From Coenobita brevimanus (taxonomy: Eukaryota > Arthropoda > Malacostraca > Decapoda > Coenobitidae), in NCBI GenBank assembly GCA_032717465.1, contig CM064697.1, forward strand, positions 3,635,001 to 3,699,000: a stretch of DNA of 64,000 nt, in the 5' to 3' direction. The translations under genes and the position numbers were made by a program. Below the pieces are notes generated by a model. The model had not been told where the DNA came from, did not search any database, and was given only the letters and a program-made list of their open reading frames with translations. Shown piece after piece: positions 11,190-24,060 of the stretch (position 1 is its first letter; the number at the start of each line of letters is the position of its first letter).

Positions 11190-11335
11190 TACAGTACCAC
11201 CACTCTACATCCTTCTCTTACCACTTCTTCGTGACAAACACCATGTTCTAGGGTTAATCTCCAGTTCGGTATTCGTGCTAGAGAGATGGCAGCTTTACGC
11301 CTAGTTAAAATGAAGAGAGTATAGTAAGAAAAAAA
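11190..11335 (+). repeat. Dispersed repeat family R1, copy
   Basis: Contains CTCTACATCC, CTTCTTCGTGAC, GGTTAATCT, GAGAGATGGCAG and a GAGTATAGTA block in the family order. Confidence 0.65.
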
Positions 11336-11609
11336 ATACCATTGAGTGTCCAGAGCTGACCAGAATACCACTCTAGGATTACTCTTGTTTTCTTGTTCTC
11401 TTCTACCTTTATCGCCTCTTCCCTTCCATTAACCCTTTCTCTCCGATGCTGTGCTTTCCTAATTTATTCTTGCTACCTCCTCGCGTTTTGGTGGACTTCA
11501 GAAATAAGAAAGTTTGCAGTGACAAGGTAGGAAACACTCATTCTTTTACCTTTACTTAGCCTAGAGTTTCGCACAGCTTTTTTCATGTAGTTGGGTGGCA
11601 GAATAAGGC

Positions 11610-11735
11610 AGTACATTATCTCTGTATCCTTTCCATAGTAATTCTTCGTGACTAGCACCATACTCTAGTGTTAATCTGTTGTTATGAATTAGCATTGAAA
11701 TAGAGCAAAATGAGTATAATATCCAGTTGATCACC
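11610..11735 (+). repeat. Dispersed repeat family R1, copy
   Basis: TGTATCCTTTCCATAGTAAT, TCTTCGTGACTAGCACCATA and GTTAATCTGTTG match the family. Sequence between 11335 and 11610 has no recognisable gene. Confidence 0.65.
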
Positions 11736-11819
11736 TCGCCCCGTGATTTCTCTTCCTAACAGAGTAAAATCGTCTGAAACCAACAGTATATCAGTCGTCA
11801 CCGGATGGAGGGGTTGAAT

Positions 11820-12234
11820 GATTTACTCCTCTTTGTTCCTCTTCATTGTTCGCTTTGTATTCCCCCATTTCCTTTTTTTCTCCTTGTTTCCCTTTTTTTC
11901 CTCTTTGTTCCTCTTCATTCTTTGCTCCATTTTCCCCATTTCCCTTTTTCTTTCCCGTGTCGCATGGCAAAGGGATGTGAAAGCGCTCCAGGATTCCTTT
12001 TTTGCTGTTCATGATCTTATTTTTTTTTTTTATTCTTGTATATTTTCTTCACCTCTTATCCCATCTTTTTCTTCCTCCTCCTCCTTCCTCTTCTCTCCAT
12101 CCCATTTCCTCCTCCTTTATTCTTATTGTACAATTTTTTTTTTTAGCTCATCTCTTTTCCTCTTCCTCCTTCTCCTCCTCCTCTTCCGACCACAATACCT
12201 TCCTGCTGAGAGAGAAAATTAACGTGCCGTCTTG

Positions 12235-12325
<91 letters not shown>

Positions 12326-12520
12326 GTTTTCCCTCCTTCCTTTCCTTTATACTCAGTTCTTTCCAATTTCCTGCTTCCTTCATTTTTCTCTTCCTTTCTT
12401 ACCCTCTTACTTCCCTTCCCCGTCTTTCTCTCTCATCCACCTCCTCCTCTTTCGTTAAAGGATCTTCTGTGCTTCTTCTCTTTCTCTTTTTCCAGCATCG
12501 ATCATCTTTCATTTTAGTGC
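11820..12520. repeat. Pyrimidine-rich tract with (CT)n at 12240-12323
   Basis: CT-rich with a partly duplicated TTTCCTCTTTGTTCCTCTTC unit near 11820-11930 and an 83-bp CT microsatellite. Confidence 0.9.
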
Positions 12521-12559
12521 ATTTCCTGTACGATCTCATCGGGACCCAATCCTTAGCTT

Positions 12560-13160
12560 CAGCTCATGGAATTAAATCTCACAAGTATTAAAGTACATTT
12601 CACAGAACATATTAAGATGAGGAAGTACGCCACAAACCATGGAACAAGTTTGAGACGGAAAAAGAACCTGTCACTCCATCCTTACTTTTATTTTTATTTT
12701 AATTTTCTTTTTTCTTTTTCTCTTTCCTTGTTTCTTTCTTATACTATTATGCATATCATGGCTATACCATAATCATGACACTTTTCGCGTGCACGTATGT
12801 TCTTATAATTACTACACCATAATGACATGAACTGAAAGGGAAGAAAAAGATATAGGGATGGGTTACAAGTAATATACATGCCTCGACCTTGTTTCAGTGG
12901 CTCTCGGCGCACTACCATCCCAGCGTCTTCATTTGTTTTATAAAATATGTTATTGTGCTTGTTTCGCTGATTTTTCAGAAGGTTTTTGTGAGTTATTTAA
13001 CTTGAGAAGTGCGCGTGGTAGTGAAGGAGTTGATGACGGCTGTTACCAACCCCCTTGCGTTCGAATAGTCTATAGAGTTGAACACGGTCACCTGGAAATA
13101 ATAACAAGAAGGAGCACACAAAGAGCGCAACACTCACACCTTACAGTTGGTCTGCAATCA
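12560..13160. other. Intronic sequence with no recognisable feature
   Basis: Mixed-composition sequence; I find no exon, RNA gene or clear repeat. Confidence 0.5.
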
Positions 13161-13625
13161 AACATCTGACACATCTCTGTGACCTTGACCTTTGACCGAT
13201 TGTTTTCAAACTTGAAGTACATCATCCTTCCTTAGCCATTAACCCCTCCACTAAGTTAGGTCCAAATTGGATCAAAAGTGTTTAAGCTGACCTTGCCCCA
13301 TGACCCTGATGTTTTACCTTTTCTTCTCAAAATAGAATCATTTCATATTCCTGGCTGAATCTAGCCCATCCACCAACTTTAGTCCACACAGAATAAAACA
13401 TTTTGAGTTGATGGGTCAGAAGTTTTACCCTGTCCTGTGACCTTTGCTTCTTACCGGATTTTCCTCAAAACTGAGTCACGTCACCCTTTGCTGACCCTCT
13501 ACCCTTCCATCGTGCTTGGTCTAAATGAAATCAGAACTGTAAATTGTGGCGTATTCCTGACCTGTGACCTATGATCTTTTTCGTCCATCATGTCACATTC
13601 AAAATCCAGTGAAACCCCTCTATGA
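13160..13625. repeat. Dispersed repeat with internal units rich in TGACCT half-sites
   Basis: Units of about 110-120 bp share TGACCT..., TTCTCAAAACTGA, TAGCCCATCCACCAACTT and TGGTCCAAA. The first unit has TGACCTTGACCTTTGACC at about 13179. A transposable-element remnant is likeliest. Confidence 0.65.
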
Positions 13626-13955
13626 AAAACCAGGGTAACAGGTTATGCTATTAGAGCTGGACGTTCTGAAGAAAGAAGAAAAAGGGAGAAAGACGAATAC
13701 AGAGACATTGGGGTTTTAACCGGCCGTATCTTACCTTGTTGCCGTTAAGTTTTAGCTGCTGTACGAGGTGTTTTAGGTACAGAAAAGCATTGCGACTAAG
13801 GCTGGGAGTTACGAAGAATTCCATGTATTAAGGTTTTGGACGCGTCGTAGCCATCCATTCTTATGTACTATCACTGATAGTCATATCCTTCTCAGTAACA
13901 AACAGGCTTGAAAGAACTACTAAGTCTGTTGATGTTTTCTTTACTCAGTACTCCG

Positions 13956-13960
<5 letters not shown>

Positions 13961-14000
<40 letters not shown>
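13961..14000. repeat. (CT)n microsatellite
   Basis: About 38 bp of CT; another (CT)n lies at 14201-14244. Confidence 0.95.
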
Positions 14001-14001
<1 letters not shown>

Positions 14002-14199
14002 TCTCCTTTCCCTCCCTGCACGTCTCCCCACTTAGTTCGTTTTTTCCCAAGTTATCTCAAAAACTCCTAAACAGATTTGAAGTTAGACTGTCGACTGTTT
14101 CCTTAACGACATAAACTCAGTGACCCCTTCTTAATTAACAAAGAATTAATTAGATTACCTTTACATAACATCCTCCCCCACACCACCTGTCTCATATCT

Positions 14200-14247
<48 letters not shown>

Positions 14248-14319
14248 AGTTCAATGTTTTTCTACTTTCAGACGATATGATTCTGCTTACAAGATTTTTT
14301 TTAATGAGTTTTCGTTACA

Positions 14320-15020
14320 GTATTCATTAACCCGTTTAATATACGAGATTCTCTTACCTGAGCTGAATAAAATCGTGTAGAGGTGTCACAAATTAAACTG
14401 TAAATTAACTCCATCGTATTAAGGACCCCCTGAATCCAGTGACGTTTCTGTGAGTTTATTCTTGACATTTCCGTAAAGTTTCATTCATCTTTGGTAAGGT
14501 CTGGAAGGATCTACGGAAGGCTGTATAGACCCCCCCGCTCCCGCAGTTCAAATCATCTCCCTTCAGCTGAGTTAAATCGTCTGGAGAAGCAAGAATGTAA
14601 CAAAATTCGTCATGGTTCGTCATGGTAGTGAAAGGGTTAACCACTTTTGCAAGGTGACGTAATTTTTTAGTCTTTTTGCTACACCAGGGACGGAGCATGG
14701 TAGGTGGGGACCCCGAGGCAAATATTAAAGAGCCTTTTGTATAAATTAAGTTGATGATTGTGCTGCGTTTCATACACGAGTTGCAGGCCGTCCCCACAAT
14801 ACACCTGTTCCCGCAACCCTTCTGATTCGATTACGTATTTATATCACTGTACTTCTGCCACTTTTAAAGACTCGTTATTGAGCTTGGGAGAAATATGTCT
14901 AGCTGGAGGAGTTAGGTACAGTATCCATTACCTCTTTCACTGCAGGGACGCACATCCAAACTAGAAATTCGTCTGGAGGGTAGCAAGAACAAATATTTTA
15001 TAAAACAGGTCATCGGATTG
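14320..15020. repeat. Clustered fragments of an old dispersed repeat
   Basis: Recurrent pieces such as AAATCGT.TGGAG, AATTCGTC and AAGGGTTAACC at 14360, 14570, 14630 and 14960. They resemble patches at 25330, 27070-27200 and 37390. Highly diverged; family unknown. Confidence 0.4.
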
Positions 15021-15136
15021 CACAGATAAATATTGCTGTTAGTCTGTGTACTTGTCTTTAGAGATAAATTAGTACACCGTCTCCAGACTAAAGTTTCCTA
15101 AATTACAATTTAAATTCAAGTGCTGTAACTTTATTA

Positions 15137-15510
15137 CATCCGCCAAAGAGGTTATGTTTTACCCAGCGTTGGTTTACCTGTCTGTCTGTCTGTCTGCCTG
15201 TGTGTTTGCAAGATTACTCAAAATGTTATGAACGGATTTTGATGAAATTTTGTGGAAGGGTGGGCCATGGGCTAAGGAAGAAATGATTAAATTTGGGGCC
15301 GGATCCAGAGTATCGCGCACAATATCTCCAAAAGTTCTCTGTGAATTGCAATGAAATTTTGTGGAAAGGTGGGCCATGGACCAAGAAAGAACTGATTAAA
15401 TTTTGGGGCGGATCTGACTCCGGATCCCGATCCTGTATCCACGGATCCTGATCCGATTTTTATGACAATGGCATTGGCGGAGGTATGCGCTATCTGAGCG
15501 CTTTCTAGTT
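15137..15510 (+). mobile_element. Dispersed repeat R2 (CATCCGCCAAAGAGGTTATG family), copy 1
   Basis: Starts CATCCGCCAAAGAGGTTATG and ends GGCGGAGGTATGCGC...TTTCTAGTT. Internally duplicated: TGAAATTTTGTGGAAGGGTG plus GGCCATGG recurs at 15242 and 15352, and GGATC clusters repeat. I recognise this as a repeat type widespread in marine animals; I do not assign a class. The second copy is at 30384. Confidence 0.8.
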
Positions 15511-15551
15511 ATTATTATGATGATGATAGTAATGATGATTCTTTAATGCAC

Positions 15552-15597
15552 TTTCCTCCTCCTCCTCCTCCTCCTCCTCCTGCCACTACTACTACTA

Positions 15598-15639
<42 letters not shown>

Positions 15640-15640
15640 C
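15552..15640. repeat. (CCT)n and (CA)n microsatellites
   Basis: CCT to about 15582, ACT triplets, then CA at 15599-15638. Confidence 0.95.
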
Positions 15641-16059
15641 AAGAAGTTTCACTCTTGTTAGCAGCAGCTGTGGCCCCCTTGGTACTTTCAGCCACAGAGC
15701 ACGATTCTCAGCCCGTTTTTGTTTTGTACTCTTCTCCGCACCACGCACCGCCTCGCCTACCAACACATTTTATTTATTTATTTCCATTTTGCTTCATTTT
15801 ATTTTTTTAGTTTTGCCCTGAAGCTTGTACGACACTGTTTCTCTACACCTTCAGCCAGAGGACCTATTTTCCATTTCGATTTTGGCATCCATAGATGATT
15901 TTTATTCAGCATAGAATAAATTTCCGAATTGCAAGTGTTCCATATTAACTAGCGTCATTATTTTATTTTATTTTTTTTTTCCCATATTAACTAGCTTCTT
16001 TATTTTATTTTTATTTATTTATTTATTTTTGTATATTCTCTACAGAGTGCTCTGGTTAC

Positions 16060-16693
16060 TTGAATTTCGTTTACCATGCCTTTACCTTGTATCTTCCAGT
16101 TCTGTCTCTCACATTTGCATTCTTTCTCTCCTCCCTTCGTACCTTCTCCCTCCATCCTCCCTTTCCCCTCTCCCTCCATTCCATCTTCATTCCCTCCTTT
16201 CCTTGTTTTTTCTAACCTCTCCTTCCCTCTCGCCATTCCCCCTTTCTTCCTTCCTTCCTTTCTTTCCTTCCTTCTGTCTCTCCTCTCATTCCATCCTCCC
16301 TCATCCTTCTTCCCTCCTTCGGGTCCTTTTCCCTCCATCCTTTCCCCTCCCCCCTGCCTTACGTCTTTCTTCCCTTCCTGTCCCTTATTTCTTTCTTCCC
16401 TCCCTCTCCCTTATTTCTTTCTTCCCTCCCTCTCCCTTATTTCTTTCTTCCCTCCCTCTTTTCCACCTTCCCGTCCTCTTATCCTCGTTCCCTTCTTTCC
16501 TCATAGCTTGCCTCCTTTCATCCCCTCCAATCCCTTCCATCCTCACTCTCTCTTTTCCTTGTCCTCTCTTTCCTCCCTCCCCTCCCTCTCCTCCTCCCTC
16601 CCTCTTTTCCTCCCTCCCTAACTCCCTCCCTCCCTCCCTCTTGGCCTTCCCGCAGGCTTCATTTCTTTCTCCCTCCTTCCCTCTTCTTCATTC

Positions 16694-16758
<65 letters not shown>

Positions 16759-16895
16759 TCCTCGTCTTCCTCCTCTACTACTTGCATTCTTCTTCATCTT
16801 CTTCTTCTTCCTCCTCCTCCTCCTCATCCTCATCCTCATCCTCATCCTCATCCTCATCCTCATCCTCCATCTAGTCGTTTTCTCTTCTTCTTCTT

Positions 16896-16928
<33 letters not shown>

Positions 16929-16995
16929 GTCATCATCATCATCATCATAATCCTCTTCTTATTCATTTTCTTTTCTCCTCCTCTTCTTATTCTTC
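16060..16995. repeat. Pyrimidine block with CT, CTCATC and CAT microsatellites
   Basis: CCCT/CCTT-rich, with a triplicated TCTTTCTTCCCTCCCTCTCC unit near 16390-16460, (CT)n at 16697-16755, (CATCCT)n at 16822-16868 and (CAT)n at 16898-16950. Confidence 0.92.
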
Positions 16996-17094
16996 TTCTT
17001 CTTCCCTTCAACCCGCCCCCCCCCCCAATGCCCTGGAGGTGAGTAGGAATATATTTGACTGTTGACTTGTGGCAGAACGAGCAGTGGACGTTTT

Positions 17095-18715
17095 TGCTTC
17101 AGTCTCTCCTTCTTATATCCTTCATTCAGACCAATTTTTTTCTTCTTTCATTTTTTTCGTCCTTCATTCATTGCAAATTTTCTCTCTTTTATTCCTTTTT
17201 CCTTCCTTCATTCCAAGTTTTCTTTTCTTTCATTCTTTCATCCTTCATTCATTCCCTTTCTCGCTTCATTCTTCACTTCTCCATCATTCTGGCCGCTTAT
17301 CTTCTCTCTTTCTTTCATATATCTTTCATCCATTTTTCTTCTGTCATTCTTCCATCCTTCATACATTCCATTTTCCTTCCTTCTTGCATTCTTTCATCAT
17401 TTATCCCATTTTCCTTCCTTCATACTTTCATCCTTCATTCATTCTACATTATCGTTTCTTTCGTCCTTTCATTCATCCCATTTTCCTCTTCGTTTTCATT
17501 TTTTCATCCTTCTTACGTCCCAGTTTTTCTTCTAACATCTTTTAATCCTTCATCCTGGCCCTTATGTCTCTTCCTTCCCTGCTCCCATCCCTCTTTCATC
17601 CTTCCCTCCTTCACGTAGCCATTTTTATATCTTTCATTTACTCCATTCTTTCATACTCCATAAGCCTCTTTTTCATCTTTCTATCTTTCTTTAATTCCTT
17701 CCTTCTCTCTTCCCTCATTTCAGTCTTTCTGCATTCCCTTTATACCCTTCATACCCTTTTTTATCCCTTTTTTTCAGCCTTCCTTGGGCCCTTTTTTCGT
17801 TCTTCATTTTTTTCACTTCATTCCATCTTCCTTTTTGTTGCATATTTTATTTCAACTTTTTTCTCTCCTATTTTATATTTATTTTTAATTTCCTTCTTCT
17901 TGTCTTCCAGCTTTCTGTTCCTTCCTTCTTTCCTCCTCCATTTATGTCTTTTTCTGGTGCCTTTTTACCCCTTCCTCTAACCCTTTTTCTTCCTTCATTA
18001 TTTATTTTCCTTTTTTTCCTTCATTTCCTGCCACCTTTCTTCATCCAACCCATGTTTTCTTCAGCTCATCATTCCCTTCATTTTTTTTTTCTTTACTCAG
18101 CCATGTTCTTGGCCTTCGTCCGCCCTTTCCTTCAGCTTTTCGTATCAGAGTCTTTCCTTCATCCTTTCTTTCATCCTTCCTTCAGTCCTTTTCCTTCCGT
18201 TTTGTTTTATTTGCCTGCCTTCCTTCCTTTCTTCTTTCCTGCCTTCCTTCCTTCCTTCCCTCCCTTCGTTTTTTTTTTTTACCTTTATGGGGGGTTTTTC
18301 TATATTTCCTTCCTTCTTCCATTTCCTTTCTCTTTCCTTCCTTCCTTTCTTTTTTCCTTCTTTCTTTTGCTTCCATCCTTTCTTCTTTTTCCTTCCTTCT
18401 CTCTTGCCTTCCTTTCGTTCTTTCCTTCCTCTCTCATTGCTCATTCATTCATCTTTCCCATCCTTTTTTGCATTCATTTTTTCCCCCTCCCTTTTCCCTC
18501 TCTTATTTCTTCCTTCCTTAGGTTTTTCCCCTTCATCTTCCCTCCCTGTTTTCCCATTTCTTTCCTCTCTCCTTTCTTTCATTTCTTTACTTCCCTCCTT
18601 TCTTTAATTTCTCCACTGCTTCCCTTTTTTTTCCATTCGCCTTCTTTTATTCCTTCCTGTCTCTTTTTTCATTTCTTCCTCCCCCCCTCCTTTTTTTTTT
18701 CTCTCTCTCTCTTTA
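17095..18715. repeat. 1.6-kb pyrimidine tract of CATTC/CTTCC units
   Basis: Almost purine-free on the + strand apart from scattered A in CATTC and CATCC units. Long open frames in all three + frames arise because stop codons need purines; they are not genes. Confidence 0.9.
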
Positions 18716-18797
18716 ATGTATACAAGCAGTTACGGATATTATCTAGAGGGATTGAAGTTGTAGGCTGCATTTCCTCCTCCAACACGCACGTTTATTT

Positions 18798-18919
18798 GAT
18801 GAGTAGTAGTAGTAGTAGTAGTAGTAATAATAGTAGAAGTAATAGTAGTAGTAGTAGCAGTAGTAGTATTTTATTATTGTTATTTTTATTATTGTTATTA
18901 TTATTATTATTATTGTTGA

Positions 18920-18979
<60 letters not shown>

Positions 18980-18996
18980 CATCATCATCATCATCG
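18798..18996. repeat. Trinucleotide array (AGT)n(ATT)n(ATC)n
   Basis: AGT to about 18862, ATT to 18980, ATC to 18995. Confidence 0.97.
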
Positions 18997-19291
18997 GTGC
19001 CCATGAACAGTTTTGCCTTTATACAAAAATTTTATTCCAGTATCTAGAGTTCTGTGGCTATTTTTTTGCCCGTCGGTGTTGGGGAGGGGGCAGTGTCCCC
19101 CCCCACCCCTCAGGCGGAGTTTCTGTGGCACGGTTAATTACTTTCGCCTTTGCCTAGGGTCATGCAATTTTTTTAAATCTTGGAAAGTGGGTCAGGGATG
19201 GGACGCAGCTGTTCATATGGCGCTTGTGACCTTCCTCTGAGCTATATATATATACTTTTGGGAAATATTGAACACTGTGGCTTATGGTAAA

Positions 19292-19326
19292 ATAGATAGA
19301 TAGATAGGTAGATAGATAGATAGATA
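19292..19326. repeat. (GATA)n microsatellite
   Basis: About eight ATAG/GATA units with one G interruption. Confidence 0.93.
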
Positions 19327-19364
19327 ATAACTAGTCGAGGGTATCAATTTTATAGGCTATTGAT

Positions 19365-19622
19365 TCCCATGCTTTTCGTTCAGTCTCCTTTTTCTTATTT
19401 TTTCACTTCTCAGATACTTTCGTTCGTGATCTTCTTCCCGCCACATCTTTCCTTTCAATTCTGTTCCAGTTTCTCTTCTTCTCTTCGTTTCCTCTTGTCC
19501 CTGAGTTTCTTCTCCTCTTTCGTCTTGTCCCCCACCAGTATTTTTTTTTCTTTCTTTCAATGTTATTCTTCTGTTTCTTTTTGTTTTGATTCTTTATTCG
19601 TCCAGTTCCTCGTCCGTGCTTA

Positions 19623-19697
<75 letters not shown>

Positions 19698-19729
19698 ATT
19701 CTTCCACTCTACATTTTCTGTTTTCTGTT

Positions 19730-19821
<92 letters not shown>

Positions 19822-20021
19822 CTTGCGCGTTCTTTTCTCTACCGTCTTCATTTTTCGTATCCGATCCGTCACACATGTATATTTGCCGCTCTGTCCTTTG
19901 TTTCTTTCTTTTTGTTATTTCATTCGCAATTATTCTATTATTCTTCCATTTTGTATTCTGTGCTTGTCGCCTGTTTATTTTTTTTTTCCTCTCTCTCTAC
20001 GTCATATCCTCTTGTCTTCTC

Positions 20022-20057
<36 letters not shown>

Positions 20058-20120
20058 CTCTTTCTTCCATTCTTTCTTCCTCTTTTTTCTTTCTCTGGTG
20101 TTTAATTTTCTCCTTCTGTA
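19365..20120. repeat. Pyrimidine tract with TA, CT/TCTA, TG and TTTC microsatellites
   Basis: (TA)n 19628-19694, (CT)n(ATCT)n 19731-19767, (GT)n 19768-19814, (TTTC)n 20025-20056 in CT-rich sequence. Confidence 0.93.
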
Positions 20121-20162
20121 ATTAATCCCATGCGCTCACATCTGCATCCACGTTCATGCTCC

Positions 20163-20163
<1 letters not shown>

Positions 20164-20231
<68 letters not shown>
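20164..20231. repeat. (CA)n microsatellite
   Basis: About 66 bp of CA. Confidence 0.98.
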
Positions 20232-20232
<1 letters not shown>

Positions 20233-20402
20233 TATTAATTACATGCATGCTTTTATACATACCATTTTCATTCTCAGATACAAACCGACATACACAGACG
20301 CATGACGACATACTGATAAACGTTCACGTCCAGGTACACACACAGATACACGTACATGCATATACACTCAGTCACACTCACTCACTTACTCACAGGAACT
20401 CA

Positions 20403-20511
<109 letters not shown>

Positions 20512-20569
20512 TTTTCATAAACAGTGCTCCAAAGGCTTCATTATTTGCGTCGCTCATCAAGGTCACAGG

Positions 20570-21158
20570 GATGGTGGAAGAGAGGAGGAGGGGGAGGAGG
20601 AGGAGGAGGAAGAGGAGGAGCAGGAGGAGGACAAATTAAGAGTAGAGAGGAGGTGGAAGAAGAGAAGAATGAGTAGGTGAGAGGAAAGAAGAGGAGTGAG
20701 GAGGATGAGAATGAAAGAAGTGAAGAGAGAGAGAGAGAAAACCGAAAAGAAAATAGTAGCGAGGAGACAGGCAATGAAGAGGAGAAAAAAAAGAAGGAGG
20801 AGGAGGAAGGGAAGATTTATGAGAAGAAGAAGAAGAGGAGGAGGAGGTGGAGGAGCAGGAGGAGGAGGAGGAAGACGATGACAACGAAGACGACGACGAC
20901 GAGGAAGAGAAGGACGTGGAGGAGGAAGATGAGAAGACGAGTGATATGTAGAAGAGCAAGGAAGAGAACGAGATGGAAGAAGAAGAAAAGAAGAGTGATA
21001 AGAAAAGGCTGGAGGTAGAGGAGGAAGAAATGATAAATAAGGTGAAGAGGAGAAGCGTCATATTTTACTCAAATCTTCTTAATTATGGAAATTGGGCAGG
21101 TATTCGTGTATGACTGTTTATTTTCGTGCTCTTAAAGGGGTGTGGGCGTAAGAGGTGC

Positions 21159-21221
<63 letters not shown>

Positions 21222-21981
21222 AGTGACAGAAGAGAGAGGGATGAATGAATGAAAAAAATATAGGAAGGAAGATAAAGGGAGAGAACACGGAAAGAAAAAA
21301 CAAGAGCTGTAAGGATGAATGAAGAAAAGGGAAAAAAAGGAAGAAAAGAGGGAGGAAGAAAAGAGTTAGGAGTTAGGATAGGGTAGGATGATCTGAAAGA
21401 GAGAAGAAGAGGAAACAATGATGGAGAGAAAAATGAAGAGGAGGAGGGAAGGAAAGATTTAGTGGACAGGGTGGAGAGAAATACAGGAGAAAGAGAGAGG
21501 AGGGGAAACAGAATTGGAGAGATAGATTAAGAGAAATGGGACAGAGGGAAGAAGAAGAGAGAGGTAAAGATCAGGTGGAGAGAACGGAGAGGAGTTGAGG
21601 GAAAGAGGAAGGGAGAGATATTTGACCTGTGAGAATGATGACGAGGAAAGAAGAGGAGGGGGAGACGAGGAACGATTGAACGGAGAGGAGGAGGAGGACG
21701 AGGACGAGGACGAGGAGGACGAGGAAACAAGAGAAAGAAGGAAGAGAATGGAGAGCAAGGTGATGCAAAGGAAAGATCGAAAAGAAAAAGATGGAGGAGT
21801 CACTAATGTAAATGAGAGAATAGGGGAGCGAAAGAAGGATGACAGAGAATAGAAGAGAGAGAGAGAGAGGTAATAGATCAGTACCTGGGTCCTTGTGTGA
21901 AAGGGGAAGATTGATTATAAGACCCAGATGATAATGATGGAGGGGAGGGATGGGGGAGTGGAGGCTAGGAAACAGGGGTAC

Positions 21982-22015
<34 letters not shown>

Positions 22016-22064
22016 AAAGACTGAGAAGTAAGAAAGAACAATGGAAGACAGCGGAAACTACAAA

Positions 22065-22108
<44 letters not shown>

Positions 22109-22187
22109 AGGATACTGGAAGAGAGATATAAAGAAACTAAAGACTGAAAAGTAAGAATGAGGAAGACAGCAGGAATTACAAATCACG

Positions 22188-22219
<32 letters not shown>

Positions 22220-22444
22220 TAAAGTGAAAGTAGAGGGGAGGAAGATATGAATAGAAATGTCAGAAAAGGGGAGAGGTTTAAAACAGGAGAACTGAATCAG
22301 AGAAATGAGAAGAGGGAAAGAGTTGGAAGGGAGAGAGAATGGGCGGGAAGGGATCGGAGATACAGGGAGGAAGTAAAGGGTAATGGAAATGGGGAGAGGG
22401 GAAGGGAATGGAAGGGAGAGGAGATGGATAGAGGAAGGGGTGGA

Positions 22445-22484
<40 letters not shown>

Positions 22485-22500
22485 GATCAGGGACTGAAAC
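20570..22500. repeat. 1.9-kb purine-rich (GA/GGA) block
   Basis: AGG, GAA and GA runs with (GA)n at 21164-21219, 21986-22012, 22070-22104, 22189-22215 and 22449-22480. The segments 22016-22110 and 22130-22210 (ACTAAAGACTGAAAAGTAAG plus GA) are a recent tandem duplication. The Glu/Arg-rich open frames are artefacts. Confidence 0.92.
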
Positions 22501-22520
22501 TTTGATGCAACAACACAACT

Positions 22521-22521
<1 letters not shown>

Positions 22522-22577
<56 letters not shown>
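22522..22577. repeat. (CT)n microsatellite
   Basis: About 52 bp of CT, 45 bp after a (GA)n run; the two could pair as a large hairpin. Confidence 0.97.
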
Positions 22578-22580
<3 letters not shown>

Positions 22581-22639
22581 GATCAATTTGTCTATCGGTC
22601 TCTGCAATTTATCTGCCCTTCTATCTACCTCTGACGATC

Positions 22640-22780
22640 ATCCATCCATCCATCCATCTGTCTATCCATATATCAGTTTATTTGTCTGTCTGCTTACTTA
22701 TCTGCCTATCTTTCTACCGTCGATGTATCTGTCTATCCATCTGTCTGTCAGTCAATCAATCAGTCAATCAGTCTATGAGT
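22640..22780. repeat. Degenerate tetranucleotide array (CATC/TCTG/CAAT)n
   Basis: ATCC, CTGT and AATC units. 22780-23340 beyond it shows only a GGGA-rich patch at 23040-23100. Confidence 0.8.
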
Positions 22781-23334
22781 TTAATTTTACCTACCTGACC
22801 AACACGGCACCTCCGAGTCACTCCGTTTTCCAGTCCATAAATCGCTTCAATATTCACCCCAGTCCCTAGAATTATACTTACACCCGCACCCCTGCAATTG
22901 CCTGACCTGTATATCGTTCCCGTATATCGCGGCTAGAGCGCTGTACCCCGATATTGTCCCGATAATCAATACTGAGATGGCTGCGGCGCTCCGATATGTT
23001 TCTGGTCTTCTACAAGTATTGCTCTGTTCTAATTTGTTTTGGGGAGGGAGGGAGTGGGAGAGAGGGAGGGAAGGAGAGAGAGAGAGAGGGAGGGAGAGAT
23101 TCGTGCTGATATTTTGAAGCTTGTCTTTTTATTCCCGTATTTAGTGCATTAGAATTGACTCATTTCTTAGTTTAGTGGATACATTTTTGACGTAACATTG
23201 TCCTTCACTCCTCTTAATCCTTTTCCACGATGGCGTCTTGAAGTGAATTTTTCTTATCTTCAAATGACGATGTTTAACTTAATGAAATCGTCTGGTAGTG
23301 AATGTGTTAAAAACTGTCACCATCAGTACCTTCA

Positions 23335-23695
23335 GCACAATGATGTAGGGGGTTCATCGTACTGTTGGGGGTTCATCGTATTGTAGGGGGGGTTCATCGT
23401 TCTGTAGGGCGTTCATCGTACTGTAAGGGGTTCATCGTACTGAAGGGGTGTTCATCGTTCTGTAGGGGGTTCATCGTTCTGTAGGGGGTTCATGAATCCG
23501 TTCATTGTTCTGTAGGAGGTTCATTGTACTGTAGGGAGTTCATCGTATTGTATGGAGTTCATCGTTCTGTAAGGGGTTCATCGTGCTGTAGGGACTTCAT
23601 CGTTCTGTAGGGGGTTCATCGTATTGTGGGGGTTCATCATTCTGTACGGGGTTAATCTTACTGTAGGGGCTTCATCGTTCTGTAAGGGATTAAAG
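23335..23695. repeat. Minisatellite of about 20 bp, GGGGTTCATCGTTCTGTAG
   Basis: About 17 imperfect head-to-tail units with C-to-T and length variants. There are no spacers between units, so it is not a CRISPR-like array. Confidence 0.93.
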
Positions 23696-23993
23696 AAGAC
23701 TGCATTTTGATTGTACATTAAGATATTTATCTGATGTTACGGGAATTGAATTTCGGCGGGAAATACGGGTTTGTTTATTTATCTTTTTTTTTTGTTGTTG
23801 TTGTTCAGGATGACACCAGGCGATTCTGCTCAGCAGTAAGAATTCCCACAAGTCAGAATTTAAATACTATCTTGATTAATCCTTTCATTTAGACTAATAC
23901 CAGATGAATTTGGTCAGTTGAGAGAAATTCTAATTGTGAAGGGATAAATATTACTACTGCCGCGGTTATGCGAGTACAGAATTCACCTTTTGT

Positions 23994-24000
<7 letters not shown>

Positions 24001-24057
<57 letters not shown>
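24001..24057. repeat. (TA)n microsatellite
   Basis: About 56 bp of TA at the 3' end of the adjoining SINE. Confidence 0.97.

Positions 24058-24060
<3 letters not shown>

Noticed and set aside
16029..19047. Long Ser/Phe/Leu/Pro-rich open frames in several + frames (up to 367 codons)
   Set aside because: Pyrimidine-only DNA rarely contains stop codons, so all frames stay open; composition artefact.
20677..21018. Highly charged Glu/Arg/Lys open frame resembling a nuclear low-complexity protein
   Set aside because: Encoded by an imperfect GGA/GAA array with no conserved element.
23335..23695. CRISPR-like array
   Set aside because: Units are contiguous without unique spacers, and the genome is eukaryotic.
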